A DNA stretch of 6,469 bases from Gammaproteobacteria bacterium (GTDB lineage: Bacteria > Pseudomonadota > Gammaproteobacteria > Diplorickettsiales > Diplorickettsiaceae). The notes under the pieces were generated by a model. It made no database searches. It saw only the letters and a program-made list of their open reading frames with translations, and was not told where the DNA came from. The stretch covers positions 1 through 6,469 of the forward strand of contig JABDBU010000036.1 in assembly GCA_013288455.1 (NCBI GenBank). The letters run 5' to 3'. Positions 1 to 6,467 of this stretch are shown here, one piece after another (the first letter of the stretch is position 1; each line of letters starts with the position of its first letter). The position numbers and the translations under genes were made by a program.

Positions 1-865
1 GGCTCGTAGACTTAACATCATAAATGATCAATGCTCCGGGATTGCGTGATAAAACGTCGATGGCATAGCACATCAATTGCCTATCTGGCCAAATAATTTC
101 CCCTTTATTCGTTACAACGCCCAACCTATCGCCATCTCCATCCAATGCTAACCCTAAATCAGCCTGCTGTTGTACCACTGTGCGGATTAAGTCAGCTAAA
201 TTCTCCGGAATACTGGGGTCAGGACAATGATTAGGAAAACGACCATCTACCTCACAAAATAATTTAATGACCTCACAACCAAGCCTACGCAGCAGAACCG
301 GCGCCACTATCCCGGCAACCCCATTACCACAATCCACGACGACACGTAACCGCCGTTTAATTCGCACATTTTTAACAATACAATCAAGGTAGTCTTCTAA
401 GATGTCTACCCGCTGATATCTACCCTCTCCTGATACAAAGGCTCCTTCCTGGATTTGTGTATAAAGCGCGGTAATCGATGCTCCAAACAAACTTTTTTTG
501 TCCAAAATAATCTTTAAGCCATTGTAATTTTCAGGATTATGGCTAGCGGTTAACACGACCCCTGAGCGAGCCTTTAGAGTACAAGTTGCAAAGTAAAGGA
601 CTGGACTAGGCACTTGACCAATATCGATAACATCACACCCTGTTTCTCGCAATCCTTTCTGTAATTCGCTCATTAAAAGCGGCCCAGACCAACGCCCATC
701 GCGCGCCGTGATGATAGCTTGTTGCCCTTGTTTCCGTGCTGTACTACCGATTGCTCTACCCAGCAGCCTAACCACTTCGGGGGTTATCGTTTCGTTAACG
801 ACACCTCGGATGTCATAAGCGCGAAAAATACTTTGAAGCACATGCTTCGAAGACACTGGTTGCAT
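1..865 (-). CDS. algC: Phosphomannomutase/phosphoglucomutase AlgC, N-terminal 288 codons (gene runs off left edge)
   Basis: The protein interconverts hexose 1- and 6-phosphates (mannose and glucose) in the cytoplasm, feeding GDP-mannose and UDP-glucose synthesis for LPS, capsule or exopolysaccharide. Translating the minus strand from the ATG at 865 gives an unbroken frame to the window edge. Visible motifs are FRAYDIRG (residues 14-21), the phosphoserine loop TASHNP with Ser108, the domain-2 segment VVVDCGNGVAG (175-185), the metal loop DGDGDR with Asp242, Asp244 and Asp246, and DVKST (283-287). Ser108 and the three Asp fall at the same numbers as in Pseudomonas AlgC, so numbering is in register and about 175 residues are missing at the C-terminus. 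The start is firm: GAGG lies 9 nt upstream and an in-frame TAG lies five codons before the ATG. Domains 1 and 2 and most of domain 3 are present. A ManB/PgmA name is possible, but the AlgC subfamily fits best. It diverges from nrdA, with no functional link implied. Confidence 0.95.
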   Translation of the reverse strand, partial: MQPVSSKHVLQSIFRAYDIRGVVNETITPEVVRLLGRAIGSTARKQGQQAIITARDGRWSGPLLMSELQKGLRETGCDVIDIGQVPSPVLYFATCTLKARSGVVLTASHNPENYNGLKIILDKKSLFGASITALYTQIQEGAFVSGEGRYQRVDILEDYLDCIVKNVRIKRRLRVVVDCGNGVAGIVAPVLLRRLGCEVIKLFCEVDGRFPNHCPDPSIPENLADLIRTVVQQQADLGLALDGDGDRLGVVTNKGEIIWPDRQLMCYAIDVLSRNPGALIIYDVKSTS

Positions 866-910
866 GAGTACCGACCTCTATTTTACTCGACCAACACATT
901 CCATTGTTGA

Positions 911-938
911 TTGTATGCCACAGTAACTAGGCTATAAT
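911..938 (+). promoter_or_regulatory. Candidate sigma70 promoter for nrdAB
   Basis: A perfect TATAAT at 933-938 is preceded by TTGTAT at 911-916 with a 16-bp spacer; the -35 matches only 3 of 6. Transcription would start near 945, leaving a leader of about 135 nt that contains both NrdR boxes. A rival is TTGCAT (1001-1006) with TATTGT (1025-1030) at 18-bp spacing, which would put the second NrdR box over the -10 and fit repression better. On the opposite strand, TACAAT (910-915 read in reverse) is a possible -10 for algC, but no good -35 is seen at the right distance. The active element cannot be decided from sequence alone. Confidence 0.35.
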
Positions 939-984
939 ATCAACACGCTTTTTTCTAGCAACATTCCATAGCTAATTATTTGTT

Positions 985-1000
985 TCACTTTATATAGTGC
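985..1000 (+). promoter_or_regulatory. NrdR box 1 (upstream box of a tandem pair)
   Basis: TCACTTTATATAGTGC matches 13 of 16 positions of the NrdR operator consensus as I know it (acaCwATATATwGtgt), including the CAC...GTG arms. NrdR is the zinc-finger/ATP-cone repressor that silences ribonucleotide reductase genes when dATP is high. The box lies 80 bp upstream of the nrdA start codon and forms a pair with the box at 1017-1032. Confidence 0.8.
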
Positions 1001-1016
1001 TTGCATTCAATAGAAA

Positions 1017-1032
1017 CCACATGATATTGTGT
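1017..1032 (+). promoter_or_regulatory. NrdR box 2 (downstream box of a tandem pair)
   Basis: CCACATGATATTGTGT matches 13 of 16 positions of the NrdR consensus, with the CAC and GTGT arms and the central ATAT intact. Its start is exactly 32 bp from that of the first box, about three helical turns, which is the usual arrangement for cooperative NrdR binding. It overlaps the alternative -10 hexamer at 1025-1030. Confidence 0.8.
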
Positions 1033-1059
1033 ACAGCATTGCTTAGCTGTTATTTTTTT
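1033..1059 (+). terminator. Terminator-like hairpin and T-tract in the nrdA leader
   Basis: ACAGC (1033-1037) can pair with GCTGT (1046-1050) across an 8-nt loop, followed at once by T, A and seven T residues (1051-1059). It abuts the second NrdR box and ends 20 bp before nrdA. The 5-bp stem is short for an efficient intrinsic terminator, so it could be a weak attenuator, a promoter-proximal pause site or chance. If transcription starts near 1037 the full hairpin would not be made. Confidence 0.3.
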
Positions 1060-1068
1060 AGAGTCTTG

Positions 1069-1074
1069 AAGGAG
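1069..1074 (+). promoter_or_regulatory. Ribosome binding site of nrdA
   Basis: AAGGAG sits 5 nt before the ATG at 1080. This near-perfect Shine-Dalgarno fixes the nrdA start and suggests strong translation. Confidence 0.8.
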
Positions 1075-1079
1075 CCTCA

Positions 1080-3941
1080 ATGAGCGGATTTTCATCAGAA
1101 CCAATACCCTCCTCTTTTTCATTTCGTCGGAATATACCGACAGTGAAAAATGCTGAAACAGAGGAAATTTATGACCCTGTTCACGTGCTACAGGTTATCA
1201 AACGTAATAACAAGCCCGTGAATTACGACTCCAATAAAATTCGAATCGCCATTACCAAGGCCTTTCTTGCCGTAGAAGGTGGGCAGGCTGCTACTTCCAC
1301 CCGCATTTATGAGCGTGTTACACGACTGACTCAGCAAATCACAGCAACACTTCAGGAACGCCTACCACAAGGCGGATCGGTCCCTATAGAAACGATACAG
1401 GATCAAGTGGAACTTGCCCTCATGCGAGCGGAGGCTCATCAAGTCGCGAGGGCCTATGTGCTATATCGTGAAGAGCGACGCAGGATGCGTGAGCAAACAG
1501 TCACACCCGCCGCTAGTATCCAACTACAGACTACGCTGCATGACGGAACGCAACGACCGCTCGACATGGAACAATTGAGTAAACAGATTGTAGACACCTG
1601 TCAAGGCCTAGAACAGGTCAATTCAGCCCTCATCCTTCAAGAGACACTGCGCAATTTATACGACGGCATGCCCGTCGCTGATATAGATAAGGCGCTGATC
1701 ATTAGCACCCGCTCCTTAGTAGAACAGGATCCAGACTATAGTTATGCCACAGCACGTTTTCTTTTACGCACGCTCTATACGGAAACCACGCTCTTTCTGG
1801 GCATAGAAACAAACTTTACCATGGACACGCTATATGAGGCCTATGCTCGTTACTTTCCACGTTACTTGGAGCGAGGTATTGCACTTGAATTATTGGATCC
1901 ACGGTTAAAAACCTTTGATTTAACAAAAATCACCGCTGCCCTACTACCGCAACGGGATCAACAATTTACCTACCTTAGCTTGCAGACTTTATACGATCGT
2001 TATTTTTTGCATGCTGATGAAGTCCGTTTCGAACTACCACAGGCTTTCTTTATGCGCATTGCCATGGGGTTGGCACTCAATGAATCAAACAAAGAAGAAC
2101 GCGCCATTGAATTTTACGAACTGCTTTCCTCTTTTCATTATATGGCGTCTACACCCACGCTGTTCAATTCAGGCACCTTACGCCCTCAACTTTCCAGCTG
2201 TTTTTTAACCACTGTAGCGGATGATCTTGATAGGATATATAGCGCTATTAAGGATAATGCGTTGCTTTCCAAATTTTCTGGTGGTCTAGCCAATGACTGG
2301 ACTTCTGTCAGAGCTATGGGTGCACGCATTAAAGGAACGAATGGCAAATCCTTAGGTGTTGTACCATTTTTAAATGTCGCCAACGCATCTGCCGTTGCTG
2401 TCAACCAAGGAGGAAAACGTAAAGGTGCGGTGTGTGCTTATTTGGAAACCTGGCATTTAGATATTGAAGAATTTTTAGAGCTACGAAAGAACACTGGCGA
2501 TGATCGACGTCGCACCCACGACATGAATACAGCAAATTGGATCCCCGATCTGTTCATGAAGCGGCTCATGCAAGGAAAGACATGGACCCTATTTTCTCCA
2601 GACGAAGTGCCGGATTTGCATGATCTGTACGGATTAGCATTCGAAGAAAAGTACCAAACCTATGAAACCAAAGTAGCTCGTGGAGAAATCAAAAATTTCA
2701 AAACGATCCCCGCTGTTAATTTGTGGCGCAAGATGCTCAGTATGCTATTTGAAACGGGACATCCCTGGATCACGTTTAAAGACGCCTGTAATCTGCGTTC
2801 GCCACAGCAACATGTAGGGACCATTCATAGTTCAAATTTATGTACTGAGATCACATTAAATACGTCAATTGATGAAATTGCCGTCTGCAATTTGGGAAGT
2901 ATTAATTTATCCAAGCATCTCACCGCGTCAGGCGAATTGGATACAGCAAAACTACGCAAGACGACCCGCCTAGCCATGCGCATGTTGGATAATGTCATCG
3001 ATATTAATTACTACACAGTGCCTGAGGCACGCCAATCCAACTTCAAGCACCGCCCTGTTGCCATAGGCCTCCAAGGATTTCAAGACACGCTTTATCAATT
3101 GCGCATTCCATACGCTTCAGAAGAGGCAGTCGCATTTGCTGATCGTTCTATGGAAATAATCAGTTATTATGCCATTGAAGCCTCCAGCGATTTAGCGAAG
3201 GAACGTGGTACCTACGCTAGCTTTTCGGATTCGTTGTGGAGTCAAGGCATTTTGCCACTGGACTCAATAGCTATTTTACAAAAAAACCGCGGTGAGTGGC
3301 TGCATCAAGATCGTAGCACTACTTTAGATTGGGAAATTCTGAGACAAAAAATAATGAGAAACGGGATGCGTAATTCAAACTGCATGGCTATCGCACCAAC
3401 GGCCACGATTGCTAACATCTGTGGTGTTTCTCAATCGATAGAACCCACGTATCAGAATATCTTTGTTAAATCGAACATGTCAGGGGAGTTTACCGTAGTT
3501 AATCCGTATCTCATCAGAGATCTAAAAGCACTTGGACTTTGGGATGCTGTCATGCTAAATGATCTCAAGTACTATGACGGTAGCGTGCAAAAAATTGAAC
3601 GTATTCCAGATGAATTAAAACGGCTTTATGCAACAGCGTTTGAAATTCCTGCGCATTGGTTAGTGGAAGCAGCATCGCGCCGGATGAAGTGGATCGATCA
3701 AAGCCAATCTCTCAATCTTTATATGGCCGAGGCTTCTGGTAAAAAATTAGATGAGCTTTATAAGCTGGTATGGATCAAGGGTTTGAAAACCAGTTATTAT
3801 CTACGAACCTTGAGCGCAACCCATGCCGAAAAAGCAACTTTAGAAAGGGGACATTTGAATGTCGTACAGTCACGAGATGACGCAAAAGCCCCTATACAGA
3901 CTTGTTCCACCTTAGATCAGGAGTGTGAATCATGTCAATAG
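1080..3941 (+). CDS. nrdA: Class Ia ribonucleoside-diphosphate reductase, alpha subunit
   Basis: This is the catalytic subunit that reduces ribonucleoside diphosphates to deoxy forms in the cytoplasm, using a radical delivered by NrdB. It has 953 residues, longer than E. coli NrdA (761) and close to the Pseudomonas-type enzyme. An N-terminal ATP-cone occupies about residues 34-138, with IKRNNKPVNYDSNKI at 40-54. A second, degenerate cone spans about 146-235 and lacks the basic pair. The ten-stranded barrel follows. Active-site residues are Cys374 in SSCFL and Cys603 in AVCNLGS (the redox pair, E. coli 225/462), and Asn586, Cys588 and Glu590 in NLCTEI (E. coli 437/439/441). Tyr906-Tyr907 in TSYYLRT complete the radical path (E. 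coli 730/731). The tail ends in CESCQ, with Cys949 and Cys952 as the shuttle pair. The last codons overlap nrdB by 10 bp. NrdR boxes upstream indicate dATP-sensed repression. Confidence 0.97.
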   Translation: MSGFSSEPIPSSFSFRRNIPTVKNAETEEIYDPVHVLQVIKRNNKPVNYDSNKIRIAITKAFLAVEGGQAATSTRIYERVTRLTQQITATLQERLPQGGSVPIETIQDQVELALMRAEAHQVARAYVLYREERRRMREQTVTPAASIQLQTTLHDGTQRPLDMEQLSKQIVDTCQGLEQVNSALILQETLRNLYDGMPVADIDKALIISTRSLVEQDPDYSYATARFLLRTLYTETTLFLGIETNFTMDTLYEAYARYFPRYLERGIALELLDPRLKTFDLTKITAALLPQRDQQFTYLSLQTLYDRYFLHADEVRFELPQAFFMRIAMGLALNESNKEERAIEFYELLSSFHYMASTPTLFNSGTLRPQLSSCFLTTVADDLDRIYSAIKDNALLSKFSGGLANDWTSVRAMGARIKGTNGKSLGVVPFLNVANASAVAVNQGGKRKGAVCAYLETWHLDIEEFLELRKNTGDDRRRTHDMNTANWIPDLFMKRLMQGKTWTLFSPDEVPDLHDLYGLAFEEKYQTYETKVARGEIKNFKTIPAVNLWRKMLSMLFETGHPWITFKDACNLRSPQQHVGTIHSSNLCTEITLNTSIDEIAVCNLGSINLSKHLTASGELDTAKLRKTTRLAMRMLDNVIDINYYTVPEARQSNFKHRPVAIGLQGFQDTLYQLRIPYASEEAVAFADRSMEIISYYAIEASSDLAKERGTYASFSDSLWSQGILPLDSIAILQKNRGEWLHQDRSTTLDWEILRQKIMRNGMRNSNCMAIAPTATIANICGVSQSIEPTYQNIFVKSNMSGEFTVVNPYLIRDLKALGLWDAVMLNDLKYYDGSVQKIERIPDELKRLYATAFEIPAHWLVEAASRRMKWIDQSQSLNLYMAEASGKKLDELYKLVWIKGLKTSYYLRTLSATHAEKATLERGHLNVVQSRDDAKAPIQTCSTLDQECESCQ
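3919..3923 (+). promoter_or_regulatory. Ribosome binding site of nrdB inside the nrdA tail
   Basis: AGGAG lies 8 nt before the nrdB ATG at 3932, within the codons for the C-terminal redox tail of NrdA. It supports this start over the in-frame ATG four codons later, and allows direct initiation in addition to coupling with nrdA termination. Confidence 0.7.
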
Positions 3942-4987
3942 TTATGCAAACGATAGAGCGCGGTGCCGCTAGAATACGAGTTGAAGATAAACAAATGCTC
4001 AATTCCCCTTCTTATCTCAATCAGCTTGTCCCGTTTAGACATGAATGGGCTTGGCAAAAGTATTTGTCTGGCTGTGCCAATCACTGGATGCCACAAGAAA
4101 TTAATATGTCCGCCGACGTCAGTTTATGGCGAGATCTAGAGGCTTTGACTGAGGATGAGCGTATTATGGTTGAACGAAGCTTGGGTTTCTTTTCCACAGC
4201 TGACTCTCTCGTCGCTAATAATTTAGTCTTGGCGGTTTATCGGCACATCACCAGTCCAGAATGCCGTCAATACCTACTACGACAGGCATTTGAGGAAGCT
4301 GTACACACGCACGCTTACCAGTATATCATTGAAAGCTTAGGTATGGATGAAGCGCGTATCTTTAACATGTATCGTGAAGTACCTGCGGTTGCTAAAAAAG
4401 CCGAATGGTCTCTACCCTTTACCCAAAGTTTAAGCGATCCACATTTCCACACTGGAACAGTTGAAAACGATCAACGCCTCTTGCGTGATCTCATCGCGTT
4501 TTACGTAATATTTGAGGGTGTGTTTTTCTATGTTGGTTTTTCACAAATCCTTAGCATGGGACGACGAAATAAAATGACCGGCACGGCCGAGCAGTTCCAA
4601 TACATTTTGCGAGATGAATCTATGCATCTTAATTTTGGTATCGATATGATCAATCAAATTAAGCTGGAAAATCCACATCTGTGGACCGATGGGTTTAAAC
4701 AAATGATTATTGATCTCATCAAGGAAGGGATAGAGCTGGAACATCAGTACGCATTAGACACTATGCCACGCGGCATCCTAGGACTTAACGCTAACATGAT
4801 GTGGGATTACTTACGTTTTATTGGCAATCGACGCCTCACGCAAATCGGTCTACCTGAACAGTATCCTGCTATCAGCAATCCTTTACCCTGGATGAGTGAG
4901 ATGATCGATCTTAAGAAGGAAAAGAATTTTTTTGAAACCCGTGTCACAGAATATCAGACAGGCGGAAGTTTGGATTGGGAGGATTAA
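3932..4987 (+). CDS. nrdB: Class Ia ribonucleoside-diphosphate reductase, beta (radical) subunit
   Basis: The protein houses the metal site and stable radical that starts catalysis in NrdA; the two form a cytoplasmic complex. It has 351 residues, within the family range (E. coli 376). The ligand set is complete: Asp91 in STADS, Glu122 and His125 in FEEAVHTHAY, Glu195 in FEG, and Glu229 and His232 in RDESMHL. Tyr129 occupies the radical position (E. coli Tyr122), supporting a di-iron/tyrosyl class Ia enzyme rather than the Chlamydia-type class Ic, which has Phe there. The tail NFFETRVTEYQTGG carries Glu335 and Tyr341 at the same spacing as E. coli Glu350/Tyr356, needed for radical transfer and NrdA docking. 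Overall wording resembles the Pseudomonas/Chlamydia lineage more than the E. coli one. The start overlaps the nrdA end by 10 bp. No ferredoxin gene (yfaE type) follows. Confidence 0.97.
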   Translation: MSIVMQTIERGAARIRVEDKQMLNSPSYLNQLVPFRHEWAWQKYLSGCANHWMPQEINMSADVSLWRDLEALTEDERIMVERSLGFFSTADSLVANNLVLAVYRHITSPECRQYLLRQAFEEAVHTHAYQYIIESLGMDEARIFNMYREVPAVAKKAEWSLPFTQSLSDPHFHTGTVENDQRLLRDLIAFYVIFEGVFFYVGFSQILSMGRRNKMTGTAEQFQYILRDESMHLNFGIDMINQIKLENPHLWTDGFKQMIIDLIKEGIELEHQYALDTMPRGILGLNANMMWDYLRFIGNRRLTQIGLPEQYPAISNPLPWMSEMIDLKKEKNFFETRVTEYQTGGSLDWED

Positions 4988-5055
4988 GGTCACTGATCTT
5001 GCAACAGTTTTGTAGACATTACGAACTGAGACGTTGAAAAACCATTGCTTAAATT

Positions 5056-5091
5056 CAAAACTTTTATAAATCATTAATAAAAATCAATGAT
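5056..5091 (-). terminator. Weak AT-rich hairpin after the response regulator gene
   Basis: On the minus strand ATCATTGA and TTAATGAT can pair (one G-U) around a 6-nt loop at 5091-5070, followed by TTATAAAAGTTTT. It begins about 8 nt past the regulator stop codon, where the tat operon would end. The stem is almost all A-U and the T-tract is broken, so it is at best a weak terminator. On the plus strand the same hairpin has a mismatch and no T-tract. For the nrdAB end I see only CAGTT/AACTG (5005-5028), which is unconvincing. Confidence 0.3.
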
Positions 5092-5098
5092 ACAATCA

Positions 5099-5512
5099 TC
5101 ATCCGTTTTTATATAAATGGCCATTACCAAGAATCTGCTGTTTTTCCGCTTTTTTCAAAACAGCCAACAATAATTTTTTGGAAATAGGCTTGTAAAAGAA
5201 GTCGTAGACTCCCTGCGCTATCGCTTCACATCTTTCTTCTTTACTGGCTTCACCTGTCAATAAAATCAGCGGCACGTCGCAAAGCTGCGGTGTCTGCTGT
5301 ATTTTAGCCAACAACCCCAAACCATCGAGTTTTGGCATAATTCTGTCAGCTAAAATAAGAAAAAATCCATCCTGATATTGTTGCAAACAATGCCAAGCTT
5401 GCTCACCATCTTGCGTAACGATATAGGAAAATTCCGCATCATCCAAATACTGCGTTATAATTCGTAAAAAAACGGTATCGTCATCTGCCAACAATACTTT
5501 TTTTTTCAGCAT
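5099..5512 (-). CDS. Single-domain (CheY-like) response regulator, receiver only
   Basis: The 137-residue protein is one receiver domain with no output domain. The acidic pocket is Asp10-Asp12 in LLADDD, the phospho-acceptor is Asp56 in LADRIMP, the switch threonine is Thr86 in LLTGE, an aromatic switch residue lies in DFFYKP, and the conserved lysine is Lys108. All receiver catalytic residues are therefore present and it should be phosphorylated by a histidine kinase, none of which lies in the window. After residue 112 only the last helix and a short polar tail remain, ending in tandem TGA codons. The ATG is 6 nt after the tatC stop with no clear Shine-Dalgarno, so coupling to tatC is likely. 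Codons 3-5 are a run of nine A. Output could be protein-protein contact, phosphate sink or relay; the sequence does not say which. Confidence 0.9.
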   Translation of the reverse strand: MLKKKVLLADDDTVFLRIITQYLDDAEFSYIVTQDGEQAWHCLQQYQDGFFLILADRIMPKLDGLGLLAKIQQTPQLCDVPLILLTGEASKEERCEAIAQGVYDFFYKPISKKLLLAVLKKAEKQQILGNGHLYKNG

Positions 5513-5518
5513 ACTGCA

Positions 5519-6265
5519 TTACTTACTTTGGGGAATAAACCGACAAATGAATAATCCTATCTCAAATAATACACACAATGGAATAGCTAGCACCATCTGC
5601 GATACCACATCAGGCGGCGTTAATAGCATCGCTACGATAAAAGCCAGCACTATAAAATAACGGCGCCAACTTTTCAGAGTTTTTACTACTAAAAAACCTG
5701 AAATAACTGCCACAACCATCAAAAGCGGAACTTCAAAAATCAAACCAAATCCAAACAGTAAGCGCAGTGCCAAATCCAGATAGTTGCTGATATCTGGCAA
5801 AATATGAATATAATCCGGGGATGCTGTGACAAAAAATCCAATTAACAACGGTAGAATAAATCGATAGGAAAAGGATACGCCACTATAAAACAGGCTAATG
5901 CTTAACAACAACACCAGCCATAGTAATCGCCGTTCTTTTCTGTACAGAGCAGGAGCAATAAACAACCAAAACTGATATAACACGAAAGGCATTATTGCAA
6001 AAATAGCCAGTACAAACGAAAACTTTACTGGAATAAACACAGGAGCTAGCAAAGTAGTAGAGATCAGTCGGCTACCTACCGGCAACTGATTTAATAAAGG
6101 TTTGGAAAAACACTGATACAACTGAGATGAAAAAGGTAGCAACAGACACAGAACAAGGATAAACGATAGCACACAGTAAATAAGGCGCAATCGTAATTCC
6201 AAGAAAAAGGAAAGCAATGAGCGATTACGATCAACAGGTAGATTATTTTTTCTTATAGCACGCAT
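5519..6265 (-). CDS. tatC: Sec-independent protein translocase subunit TatC
   Basis: TatC is the inner-membrane receptor that, with TatB, binds twin-arginine signal peptides of folded proteins before TatA is recruited. The 248-residue protein has six predicted membrane segments, at about 28-45, 74-107, 113-135, 160-182, 202-215 and 220-242. It aligns with E. coli TatC at an offset of +8, keeping Glu23 and Arg25 (E. coli 15/17), Pro56 (48), Phe102 and Glu111 in IAPALYRKERR (94/103), Glu178 in FEVP (170) and Asp219 in LLTPPD (211). The His of the HLxELR motif is Phe20 here. The N-terminus is about eight residues longer than in E. coli and the acidic tail is absent. The start lies inside tatB (23-bp overlap) without a close Shine-Dalgarno, so coupled translation is likely; a TTG at codon 17 is less likely because it leaves almost nothing before the motif. 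Confidence 0.95.
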   Translation of the reverse strand: MRAIRKNNLPVDRNRSLLSFFLELRLRLIYCVLSFILVLCLLLPFSSQLYQCFSKPLLNQLPVGSRLISTTLLAPVFIPVKFSFVLAIFAIMPFVLYQFWLFIAPALYRKERRLLWLVLLLSISLFYSGVSFSYRFILPLLIGFFVTASPDYIHILPDISNYLDLALRLLFGFGLIFEVPLLMVVAVISGFLVVKTLKSWRRYFIVLAFIVAMLLTPPDVVSQMVLAIPLCVLFEIGLFICRFIPQSK

Positions 6266-6467
6266 CTATTTTTCGCGCCCGCTTATTGTTTTCCTCCAAA
6301 TATTCTTCCTTTTGTAATATATGCCAACATTCCTGTAGTTGACTGAGCAGCTCACTGCGTTTTTTCAGCACCATCGCTAATTGGCGCGGCAATTTTTTCA
6401 GCGAATTCGGCCCTAAAACAAGGCAAGCCACAATAATGATTAAAAAAAATTCACTAAAACTAAACAT
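6243..6467 (-). CDS. tatB: Twin-arginine translocase subunit TatB (short form)
   Basis: The protein is a single-span component of the TatBC receptor. It opens MFSFSEFF with Glu6 at the membrane-buried acidic position typical of TatB, has one hydrophobic span at about 7-19, the Gly19-Pro20 hinge, then a basic amphipathic helix from about 22 to 60 with many Lys, Arg and Gln. Gly-Pro instead of the Phe-Gly of TatA, and its place directly before tatC, favour TatB. At 74 residues it is well short of E. coli TatB (171) and lacks the long polar tail, so a TatA-like or dual-function protein is possible. The ATG is only 2 bp from the window edge, so neither its ribosome binding site nor an upstream in-frame start can be judged. 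The last 23 bp overlap tatC. Confidence 0.85.
   Translation of the reverse strand: MFSFSEFFLIIIVACLVLGPNSLKKLPRQLAMVLKKRSELLSQLQECWHILQKEEYLEENNKRARKIDACYKKK

Noticed and set aside
719..910. A 63-codon plus-strand open frame
   Set aside because: It lies antisense over the algC start, whose motifs are unmistakable, and its product resembles nothing.
2011..2404. Two short open frames (plus and minus) inside nrdA
   Set aside because: They are out-of-frame shadows of conserved NrdA coding sequence.
4120..4630. Assignment of NrdB to class Ic (Mn/Fe, no tyrosyl radical)
   Set aside because: Although the sequence style is similar, Tyr129 is present at the radical position and Asp91 is the first ligand, as in class Ia.
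4541..4744. A 67-codon minus-strand open frame inside nrdB
   Set aside because: It is antisense to the conserved NrdB ligand region and has no recognisable features.
4988..5053. A plus-strand terminator for nrdAB
   Set aside because: CAGTT/AACTG can pair across a 14-nt loop, but the stem is only 5 bp and no T-tract follows.
4883..5074. A 63-codon minus-strand open frame spanning the end of nrdB and the convergent gap
   Set aside because: Half of it is antisense to the conserved NrdB tail, its product has no recognisable domain, and no convincing ribosome binding site was noted. A short read-through peptide cannot be excluded but is not supported.
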